A DNA stretch of 64,000 bases from Bryum argenteum (lineage: Eukaryota > Streptophyta > Bryopsida > Bryales > Bryaceae): assembly GCA_037043015.1 (NCBI GenBank), contig CM073330.1, positions 5,481,263-5,545,262 of the forward strand, read 5' to 3'. Shown one piece after another: positions 11,032 to 20,869 of this stretch; the first letter of the stretch is position 1, and each line of letters begins with the position of its first letter. The notes beneath the pieces are model-generated. The model made no database searches. It had not been told where the DNA came from and was given only the letters and a program-made list of their open reading frames with translations. Both the position numbers and the translations under genes were made by a program.

Positions 11032-13875
11032 CGCTGGCTCGATTCAATTGCTGCACTGACGAACCCTAACCCTAATCTCCATGAGCTTCATCAAACAAAC
11101 GAACTCAAGCCAGGGAGGTATGGTTGCCTGCGCGGTGGCGGGACGAACGACGCCTTTCTTCTTACACTCCAAACAACTCACTTACTCATAGCATTGGCAA
11201 TTCACACCGACTACGAACTGATTCGACCTCTCCTCAATTTCTTCTGTATTCCTCACCAAATCCGTCATTCAAACTCCATAGCCCGCGAAATTCTAGACAC
11301 AATTTGAAACTTGAGCGCAAAGCTCCACTAACGCAAATTCACCAGAAATCTTCACAGCTAAAGATTCTCCTCCTCAGCTGAGAGTTTAGCTATATTCTTG
11401 ATAACGAAGCTAGATTAATCGCCACAGCACATGATGAGCTCAAAAGCTAGAAACGATGAATTTGACTGCCAATCAAACGATTATTCTCGATGCTGATCGA
11501 ATTGCAATCCAAAAGCAGAAATCGGCGAGAGAGAATTGCAGTCTTTCTAAACTACATCGGTATTTAGAGCGGAAATCGGGATCGTGGTCGCGCTTTCAGA
11601 AGAAAAAATAAGATATAAGGTGTAATGTGAGATTTTGTTGGGAAACGAGACAACAGCTTTTCGATCCTGAACACTTTTGAATCCGGCTAAATTACAGTAC
11701 TGCAGAAATTGCGGCTCAGTATCTAGTATTGTGAGGTTGCGTGCCGATTGCGGATGATCGAGCAATCGGCAGTGATCGATCAATCGATCGGTCTGATTGA
11801 GAGTGATGAGTGGTAGATGTAAGATTTCTGACTTTCGCTCATAAGTTGTCATCAAAAGTTGTCGAACGATACTTCCGTTGGGGACGCTTTACATGGGGAG
11901 TACATGGGGAGTCAAGGCCAACAAATCTACAAGCCAATTCACTCACCTTTTGAGTCTAATTGGCTCCATGGGTCACATGTAGAATACATTAGATAATTAG
12001 TAAAGTCGGGGCCAATTCTTCCATGTGTAGGGTTGATTTGTAAAAGGAAAAACAAGGCCATGGGACCAATTTGTATCATTAACTACATTCCATGCTTTCG
12101 TTTTGTTCACAATAAATATTTTAGTAAAATGATGATTTTGTGTTGAAATCAAGCAACATCGTCTAGGCCATGAATTGACCTTCCATTCTTGTATCTCTTA
12201 ACTTATGGAGCGCGAGCCGTGTCATAACTAGTTTTCCACCCATTCTAATATAATTTCAGAAAATTGGCCCCGATCCCCATGTAAAGCCACTTGGGTGTTA
12301 TTTTATTATATTTTAAACCATTCATGTTTCAAAATTCCTCATACTTTAAGAGATATTCTTTCATGAAGTTTACAAATGCACACACACTCACTTTGCAATT
12401 GGGATACCTGTGGAACGGGGGAGGTTTGACCTCAATCATGTGTTTCAAACGCCCAGCTAGTTCGCCATCCTCCACAACAAAAGCCAAATCCTTCCGCCTC
12501 GAAGAGGATCTTGATCAATCTCCAACACGCAAGACGTCGTCCCGGCCCAAGTTCAAGCGGCAACTAATATTTGCAAGCGCCCCCAAATCCTCTAGATCTG
12601 CCTTTCGTTCCAGGTTTGAAAGATCAAAGAGAGGAACCACACCATGTTGGCTACTTGAAGCTAGTGTGAGAAAAAGTGGCTTCTAGGGTGGCAAAGTTGG
12701 ATATTGAGAATGCGATAAGCCAAAAACAATTTGCAAGATCTCAGCCGAAACAAGCAGGAGAAGGAAGCTGGCGGGGAGGACGAAGATAGGGCAATGCTGT
12801 TGCAAGTTACCAAGGGCATGTTGTTAGGGTATCTAGTTACTAGGGTTTCATTGATATTGATGTCCGTGGCACACCCAATAGCCCCGAGTATGAGCCTAAG
12901 GGTCCATATTTGGACAAGTTGATTTCCTACATTGGAGAATTATGATTGGCTAAAATCCTTTATTTTGTAATATCTACATGTATAGGCAAAAAATCCTACA
13001 TTTTTTTATTGGAGGCTAAAATCCAATGCTTCTAAATTTCCTTAGGTTTTACGTTCTACACTTTCAAAATTTTGTAGGCTATTTCACAATTTTCATAGGC
13101 TGCATTTGTGTTAGCCTTAGGTTCTTCCCGGACGTTGGACCCTGTCAAGGAACAGAGATTAGGGGAAACCGGGAGGACCAGTCGCTCTCCAAATCAGAAA
13201 CCGGCCTCTACGTGCAACGGATGTCCATGCGACCGGTTAACTCCCGGTAAGCTAAAACTTCAACGACAACAACAGGATACAGTAGTTGCATTGTGAACCC
13301 GATCCTGATCGCCTTGTCAGTGGCCGGAAAACGATCGATCAATCAATCATAACGCTCTCCAGACCACGCTGTTAACTTCATTGAATTCCCGCGGCATTTG
13401 GCTCCCTACCGCGAATTTTTGCCAAGAAATTTGGTGCAGAGGTGCGGTTTTGCGGGTTTCCGAGCGTGGAAAAGGTTTGGAGAGTGTTTCGCATTTCGGA
13501 TTTAATAAAATTCACTCTCACTTCTCTTGTATCATTTTTCCCTTGCTGACTTTGTTAGTGCAACCAGGATCTCGATATTCGCAATTAGAGCACCTTGTAT
13601 CTTTCGATTCGACTCCCTACGAGGTGTAGAGATTCGTCAAGAGCAGCATTTTATCGAAGGCTCATTATTTGCGGTGCCGAGGACTCTGGTCCAGCTATCG
13701 GCTGAGGAGAAAAAAAGTTGAAAATCCGTGGTCGTATGGCATGGAATTGAGATCCTAAGTGATTCAGCGGGGATCATCAGCTCTGAAGAAAAGATTAGTC
13801 CGGAGAGAAGGTTGACGATAAACTCCGCAAAGTGCTAGAAATTAGAGTTAGTGTTGTGTTCTTTATGATCCGGTA
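11032..13875. other. Divergent upstream region of WASH1 (-) and TBC (+) genes
   Basis: This 2.8-kb region holds the 5' leader and promoter of the minus-strand WASH1 gene at its left end and of the plus-strand TBC gene at its right end (leader probably within 13300-13875). A telomere-like phrase (accctaaccctaatc) sits at 11063-11077, close to the WASH1 start, as in many plant promoters with telo-boxes. The central part contains a degenerate coding-like segment listed separately. Confidence 0.5.
12423..12947 (+). pseudogene. Coding-like fragments of unknown origin
   Basis: Two stretches look protein-like but do not join into a gene. The first, in the + frame ending at 12686, reads as a basic Ser/Lys-rich segment including KAKSFRLEEDLDQSP. 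The second (about 12842-12947) reads GFIDIDVRGTPNSPEYEPKG and on to a stop. Between them the frame is broken. They may be a decayed gene or transposon gag remnant. I do not recognise a family, and no start or splice pattern can be defended. Confidence 0.25.
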
Positions 13876-16800
13876 ATGAATGGCAGCAGTATGAATCCGA
13901 AGCCAGTCCCCGCATGGCTGAACAGCGCAGCCTGGGCTTCAACGCCCAGGGCGCATGTGAGGACTACATATTCCTACGGACCTCCTTCTCCTTTAGAGCC
14001 AAGTAGCAGACCAGCACTGGATCATCAGGATGATACTTTAACTGTTACAGATAAGCCATACAAGGAGGTCGTTATACTAAAAGAAGAGATCGATGTTCCC
14101 GTCCCTGCTGCGGAGCCGGAGCCGGAGCCTACACAAGTATATTTTCTGATTGTAAATTCACACATTGAGGATGATTCAGTTCTCCATTTTAACCTAATTT
14201 AAGGATAATTGATCGGTGCAGGTTTCTGATGCCTCGAAACATTCTTCAGATGACGATAACAAGGGTATTAGGAGCCCTTCATCGTTCGACTATCGTGTTT
14301 CCCTTTTCAATACCGAGGTTTGTGCCACAATGGATCGGCTTCTTTAATTTTGTGCCAACAATGGATTGTCTTCTTTAATATTGTGCACTGTAGACGATTC
14401 TTGAATTAGAAGTGTGTGTTTTTGTATCAAAAAACTCAAGCATGTTTTGATGCTTCCAATTGTCAAGGAGAAGAATACACTTAGCAGAGTTGCAACGCTT
14501 GTCATCCCAAGGGATACCTGATGTTGGAGGCATTCGAGCGACTACTTGGAAGGTACTTTTTCTGCTCAATCCCATTCAGCTCCTTAATTTTCATGTACAA
14601 GAGGCTTGTTGTGACAGTATTATTTCTTTAGGTCCTACTTGGATTCCTGCCGAGAAATAGAGATGACTGGGCGACGGAGCTGAAGAAGAAGCGGGCAACG
14701 TATGCTGTGTTCCGAGGGGAGATGATTATCAACCCTATAAGTTTCTTTGGTTCTTATTACCTCTGTCAGTTTAAGATCTTACTATAGGACGAAGATTTTC
14801 CTTATGAACTCATTATTGATTGTAAACTAAGGTAGCATTCCGTCAAAAGCTCGAGTATGGTGAGGTCTTGTTTCTTCTCTTTTCTCCATATACTGGAGCC
14901 ATACTGGATCATGATACTTTTGACTTACGTCCCTTGATCAATCTTACAGGAGAAGCGTGCTGCGTATTTGAGAATCTCATGTGCAATGTTGGTAGGATAG
15001 TTCACTGAACAAGTTCTTTTTTTTCTGGTTGTAGTCAGAGGTCACGAGAAGAAAGGAGCAGATGGAAGCCATGAAGGCAGCAGAGTTGGAAGCATTGGAA
15101 GGTCCTCTTCAGCGGCATGAGATTTCTCAAGACGATCACCCTTTAAGTCTTGGCAGCAAAAGTGTCTGGCATCAATTTTTCCAGGTCTGCATCTTAAGGC
15201 TTTCTTAGCAACGGTAATCCGCTTTGGAGTTGGTTGCTTATCATTCTTGTTGACGATGCAGGATACTGAGTTAGCAGAGCAAATCAACCGTGATGTGAAG
15301 CGGACGCATCCAGACATGCAGTTCTTTTGCGGCGACAATAACTTCGCACAGGAAAATCAAGTACTTGATTCTCCTCTGAACGAGTTTGTCAATCTGCATC
15401 TTGTTACCATGGATAGCTGAAACTTGTCAGTCTTTTTGCTTGCTTTTGCTTACGTCGTCTGCTCATGCCAAACAGGAAGTACTCAAGAGAATATTGTTCA
15501 TTTTTGCAAAATTGAACCCATGGATACGTTATGTGCAAGGGATGAACGAAATCCTAGCTCCGTTGTACTATGTTTTCAAGACCGATATTGATGAGGATAA
15601 TGTGGTGAGAACAATATCTTTACTTGACTGGATGTTAGGAAAGCAGTCTGGCAAGACTAGACGATTTGATGACACTCTTTCTGTTGTTTGTCTGCAGAAT
15701 CATGCAGAGGAAGATTCTTTTTTCTGCTTTGTAGAGCTGCTGAGCGATTTCAGAGATCACTTTTGTCAGCAACTTGACAACAGTGTTGTCGGAATTCGAT
15801 CCACCATTTCTCAGATGACTCAATTACTACGACGGCATGATGAGGAGTTATGGAGGCACTTAGAAATCACCTCAAAGGTATTTTCGCCTCTCTGCATCCT
15901 TTGTTGTTTGTATTGGAGTGGTGTTGTTGGAGGTATTGTTTCTAAATGCCAACTTATCTGGATGCTTCTACACCTTAGTAAGCATGTGCAAATTCTTGGG
16001 AGATTCCTTAGATGATCCTTGATAGAATGGGCATGGTTTCAAGTAGCCTAATGTAGTTCCGATGAATTGTCACGGACATACACAAGAAGTTTCTAGAAGG
16101 TTCTTCTAAAATATTCTCTGAAGATTCCCTCAAAGATTCCTCGAAGATTCCTTGAAGATTCCCTGTGTCACGGCCACGTACTAGGTAGACAACTTAGGAA
16201 GGTTCTAGAAGCTTCCGGAAACTTCTGGAAGTTCCTGGAAGTCTCTGGAAGTTTTTGGAAGGTCCTTAAAGTTTCCGGAAGGCCCTGGAAGCTTCTGGAA
16301 GGTCTTGGAAGTTCTTGGAAGGTCCTAGAAGGTCCTAGGTTGAGGAAGGTTCTGGAGAACCTTCTTCTTAGCTAGTATATATAGAAGTCGAGGCTGAGGG
16401 CAACCTCAGTCTCGACAACGCATCTCTTGGAGCTCTAGCTCATCTCTCTTGTTGTTGTTCGTGTACTCTTCTTGTTAATTCAAGCTCCTGTCAGTTCTTG
16501 TTAGTTTCCACATATTCTTATCATCTGTTTCCCTGACATGAATTCTCTCTACATTTTCATCCTGTGCTATCAAAGTTGCACGAAGAGATGTTCACATTTA
16601 TCAGTACTTAAGAATTTAAGGATTTCTCCTTGGTGTGGATACAACTAATGCTTGGAAACCTGATCTCTTCTTTACGTGCACAGGTGAATCCTCAGTTTTA
16701 CGCCTTCAGGTGGATAACGCTGCTGCTGACACAAGAATTCAACTTTGCTGATTCTCTTCGTCTTTGGGATTCTCTTCTTAGCAATCCCGATGGTCCACTG

Positions 16801-17088
16801 GTACGTGCAACTTAGGGTCTATCAAGTTGGGTGATTTTGCGACGAGTTGTGTTTTTAAGTTTTTCCTCGTTCCAGTGACGACTTTCTCGTCTGATACAAT
16901 TCGCTTCGTTCTAAAATTCTGTGTTGTTTTTGCAGGAGATTCTGCTGCGAGTTTGCTGCTCAATGCTTCTGTGCTTGAGAAGCCGACTTTTAGCAGGGGA
17001 TTTTACCACAAATCTGAAGCTTCTTCAACATTACCCATCTGCGGATTTCAATCATCTTCTGCAAGTGGCTGATGATTTGAAGAACTGA
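13876..17088 (+). CDS. TBC-domain Rab GTPase-activating protein, TBC1D13-like
   Basis: TBC proteins switch off Rab GTPases by supplying an Arg and a Gln finger. Eleven exons: 13876-14136, 14222-14317, 14394-14413, 14468-14552, 14632-14740, 15039-15184, 15262-15360, 15476-15604, 15698-15877, 16684-16800, 16936-17088; 1395 nt, 464 aa. The Arg finger lies in GIPDVGGIR (about R149) and the Gln finger in RYVQGMNEI (about Q293). The segments AEEDSFFCFVELLSDFRDHF, NPQFYAFRWITLLLTQEF and the C-terminal LLAGDFTTNLKLLQHYP match the TBC1D13 subgroup (Rab35 GAP in animals). The first 100 residues are Pro/Glu-rich and probably disordered. Exon 3 is a 20-nt microexon whose borders are the least certain. 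The intron 15878-16683 hosts a solo LTR, and the intron 15605-15697 is stop-free and in frame. Confidence 0.9.
16068..16538 (+). mobile_element. Solo LTR in a TBC-gene intron
   Basis: The 471-bp element starts TGTCA and ends TGACA (5-bp terminal inverted repeat with TG...CA ends) and is flanked by a perfect 5-bp target duplication tgaat (16063-16067 and 16539-16543). It contains a TATA-like stretch (tagtatatataga, about 16372-16384) followed by a plausible R/U5 region. The U3 part is an array of short ctggaagtt-type repeats. No internal retrotransposon sequence follows, so it is a solo LTR left by recombination. Orientation is taken from the TATA box. Confidence 0.88.
16195..16345. repeat. 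Short imperfect repeat array inside the LTR U3
   Basis: About a dozen diverged units of 10-13 bp built on the phrase ctggaagtt (variants cttggaaggt, ccggaaactt) are arranged head to tail. The run of GAA/TTC steps resembles heat-shock element pentamers (nGAAn), which could make the LTR stress-responsive; that last point is inference. Confidence 0.6.
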
Positions 17089-17590
17089 ACCATCTTATAG
17101 TTCAGGTTCATGATTCCGGCAACGGACTTGGGGAATCATGCTAATGGCCTGCAGCATGGTAGTTATCTTGACTTCACGCTTCTATGTGGACCTACAAACT
17201 ACCAAGATGTGACCGGACAAGCTCACGAATATCTTCCACTTTATCAAGCGACTATAGAGTAAGCTTGCTTGAGGCAATTGTCATAGAGATGGCTTTGTAG
17301 ACCAGCTACGCTTGGAGGAAGCTCAAGTTATTCATGTACAGTTTACGGGTGCTTCGTTCACCCGGATTTTTGTCTTGTGTTAGCACTTTTAATGGTGCAC
17401 GGCCAATTTCACTTTCCTTGTGTAGAATCTCATATGTAAAAACGTGGACCTTTATCCAATGTTTAACTTACTTCACATTGCCAGGCTTGTTGCCCTTGAT
17501 GTAGTCATTCACATCCTAGGCAAAGTTCTCTTCTTCAACAACGGGCAACCGGAGATTGGTTTTAGAACTCTCTCGGAGATTGGTTTTAAA
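17089..17590. other. 3' flank of the TBC gene
   Basis: Contains the 3'UTR of the TBC gene and short intergenic sequence. Just before 17591 the phrase cggagattggttttaga is locally duplicated, next to the insertion site of the CACTA-like element. No gene seen. Confidence 0.5.
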
Positions 17591-19219
17591 CACTACAATA
17601 AATCCAGCCCAATGTGACTAGGTTTTATAACTAAAATCGAGCATAAATCAAAATGTGACTAGTACCATCTGTAGTCATTTGGACTTAGTCGCTCCGAACA
17701 ATCTGACTAGTAGTCATATCGGACATTTTTTGTTCCCACTACTGCGTTCCCACACCGTTTTGGGACCTCAAATAGGAACGTGCTTTGGGACTTGGGAAAA
17801 TATGACTGTGTAGAGTCACATATGTGTGACTACATAAAGTCATCAATTTGAAAATAGTGACTTTGTAGAGTCACATATGTGTGACTACATATAGTCATCA
17901 ATATGAAGATAGTGACTAATTGTAGTGAGGTATCAGTCAACACATATATGGTTTTTTCACCATGCATAGTAATGTAATGGTGACTGCATTGAGTCATATT
18001 TTTGGCTGACGTCGAATGTGACTATGTGGAGTCATAGTTAATGTCGTCAACGTGGAATGTGACTCTATGGAGTCATATTTTATATTGTTGACATGGAATA
18101 TTAATGTTAGTTATGTCTTTAGCTGCCGTGGATTATGATTGTGCACCGTCGTAGTATAGATGACTGGTTTCAGTAAAAGGATAGATGACTGGTTTCAGTC
18201 ACAGTATTGGAAATAGTGACTCGTGGTAGTGATAAAATTCTTACCGTGTATGTGGCCCTATGACTGCGTAGAGTGATGATTTCTTTGACTGAAATTCACA
18301 TTCCACATCAGTACCAAAATCATACAATGGAGACATATACGTGGAATTCAATGGAAGATACATACAAGGTTCAAGAAATTGCAACAATGTTCAACTGTAC
18401 TTAATACTCTCTAGATTGTAAACTTGATTAAAGATGAGAGAGGATCATGCATGAAACACAATACCTCAAAGGAGTTCATATAGCTTTTGGGTGGACAATT
18501 GAATTGTTGCCTCATTGTCAATCAATAGAAAGTGCCAAAGAAAAGGAACATGTAAAATCACTTCTCCTCTATCAAATGTGACCCTCTAACTATTCAACTA
18601 TACTCCTACCTCTAAGTACTACTCAAGACTCCTATCTCAAAGTACTCCTCAACACCTCTTACCTTCAACAATCTTCTAAGACAGAGAGAAAGAAAGAAAT
18701 AAAGAGAGCTCAAAAAATGAGGGGCTGGAGGCTGGTTGCCCTTAATATTCTCAACCCTAACCGTAACCCTAAACAAAAATGGAGGCAAGGTCCACCTTCG
18801 CCACATGTCATTTTTTTACTAAGTCTTTTAGGGGTTTATGACTTTATAGACCATCAAATTGAAATATATGACTACTATTAGTCACGTTAAGGACTACGTG
18901 ACTACATGTAGTCACCCAAACCAACTCTATGACAACACTAAGTCATACATAAACCAAATACCAATACCATACAACTATGTTAGATATGACTGCATATAGT
19001 AAGCAATCAAAGCATGACTATGGGAACTGCGCAGGGGAGCATATGTCTCGTTCCTATAGACGTTTCCATCCACGTCCTCAAAAAAATGACTACGTTTATG
19101 ACTAGTCTGTGACTAGACCGTCTTATGACTGATTTTTGACTAAACTGATGACTGATGTGACTACGCAGTCACATAGGCCGGTTTACATCTAGTCACATTG
19201 GGTTGGATTTGTTGTAGTG
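17591..19219. mobile_element. Non-autonomous CACTA-like (En/Spm type) DNA transposon
   Basis: The element begins CACTACAA and ends TTGTAGTG. Its terminal inverted repeats, 17591-17621 and 19189-19219, match at 29 of 31 positions. CACTAC termini are diagnostic of plant CACTA transposons. The flanking triplets are aaa and aga; a neighbouring copy of the target reads ttttaga, so a 3-bp aga duplication with one later change is likely. The interior holds no transposase. It is filled with dozens of copies of a palindromic word of the type tgactacatatagtca in both orientations, reminiscent of subterminal transposase-binding repeats but spread over both ends of the element. Confidence 0.82.
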
Positions 19220-19221
19220 AG

Positions 19222-19960
19222 AACTCTATAGGACACCATAAGATATCACCTACTTAGCATGAAAATACTTCTCCTTTCCACGAATTCTTATTCTCCTCAT
19301 ATTCATATATTTTGGGAAAGCTACACTCGTTCTCCATGTTGTATGTTTACACAAAGCACATGCATGTTATTAGTTGTATTCATAAATGATTGATGATCAC
19401 TACATGTGATTGATTGCCAATGTTGCATGTTGAAGTATGGTATGAGAATTGAAATTCACGTTGTACATTCTTTCACAACTATCGAATGCTCTCAATTCAA
19501 GAATGAATCTCCTTTGCACAAGCCAAAATTGATATAATATCTACCCTATAAAAGAAACGTGTATCACGTAATCCATAAAGTTGTAAATTAATATGACTCG
19601 TAAATAGACACTAATAGACACTATCCACATTTTCCTAACAGGTCTAGATAGTTCTACGACTCTTCCTTCACTCGCTACTTTGGTGAAACTAAACACGAAC
19701 CAAGAATGGATCTTTCATTTCGTGTCGGCAAGTTTTGAGAATATGGCGAGTCCGGTGGAGATGCCCTCATGTGCGAGGACCGGGCCGCCACTTCGGCGCC
19801 CCGCCATTATGAGCTCCATTCCCGCCCATCGTTCTGTCGGTAATAGTTTGATACTTTGTACTTCGGAATATGAAACTGAAATCTTGCCCTGAATTCTCTC
19901 CCAGAATCTTAGTAAGGCAGCAGCTCTGGTAGTGCATTTGCTGCAATGATGCAATGTACC
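19222..19960. other. Intergenic region upstream of the tandem repeat
   Basis: AT-rich up to about 19670, then GC content rises toward the upstream region of the Ca2+-ATPase gene. The segment 19740-19830 resembles the tail of the 287-bp repeat units that follow and may be a truncated copy. No gene supported. Confidence 0.4.
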
Positions 19961-19980
19961 TCCATTTCTCCGCACACTTT

Positions 19981-20860
19981 TCTGTACACGGATTGTGGAA
20001 CGAAAAAGTCAATCCGAACACGCAGGAGAGAGTATATTACTGTACCTAATTGCGACATCCACTCTTCTTCTGCGTTTCATCAATGCGATCTGTTCTCTTG
20101 TTCAGGAGTTAGGGCTATGGAACGCTCAATTACACGGAACTCTACTATTCTTGAAAATCTCCATTCGAATTATGTTCTAATAGAGTGGCGGGTACGTTAC
20201 CAATTCGCTCCCCGATTATGCTTGGAGTAGTAACAGTGGCTATGGAGGTACATTAAGTACCCCAGGTGTCTGTACACGGCCATGCAACTACCTAGTCAAT
20301 CCCAGACACGCAGAAAAAATATCTTACTGTACTTAAATGCGACTTTACTCGTCTTTCTTCATTTGCTTCTGCTGCAGCTAGGGTTTCGTCATTCTGGCGT
20401 AAAGCAGTTCTCGCTCATAGAAAATGACTTAATCATGGATTTGCTGTATGTAGTGTAGTTTCGGATTCAACGACTTTGCGCCCGAATATGCTCGCATATG
20501 GAGTAGTGGTGGCTATGGCGAGGCTGCTGTCAGGCAACGGCGAGACCTCACGAGTGTGCACACGTCTAACTAAACTATTTCGTCAGGCACGCGGACAAGC
20601 AGATACGCTGACAAGCAGGAAAGAGTACCTTGCTGTACGTAAATCCGAGATCTACTCTTCTTTCATCAGTTTTTACTTCTGCAGCTAGGGTTTGGGCAAA
20701 GCTATCTCTTCTTCATTCTGGTGTAATTGCAGTCTTCAATTACACGCTCGAGGTTAGAGATCGACTTACTTATGGATTCCGCTATCTAAGCTTTGCTGCT
20801 TGTGTTCGTTGTACGAGGTTGATGGAAGGTGGCCTGATGTATTTGCTTAGCCTTGTCCTG
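19981..20860. repeat. Three diverged tandem repeats of about 287 bp upstream of the Ca2+-ATPase gene
   Basis: Corresponding landmarks recur at 19981, 20269 and 20555: a tctgtacacgg or tgtgcacacg start, then an acacgcag block, a tactgtacnTaaatgcga block, an actcttctttcatc block, an agggtttcg or agggtttgg block, and a gagtagtggtggctatgg block. Spacing is 288 and 286 bp. The units have diverged by substitutions and small indels, so the duplication is old. They lie 2.4-3.3 kb before the ATPase start codon, in its promoter or an early leader exon. Confidence 0.8.
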
Positions 20861-20869
20861 TGGTGGTAG

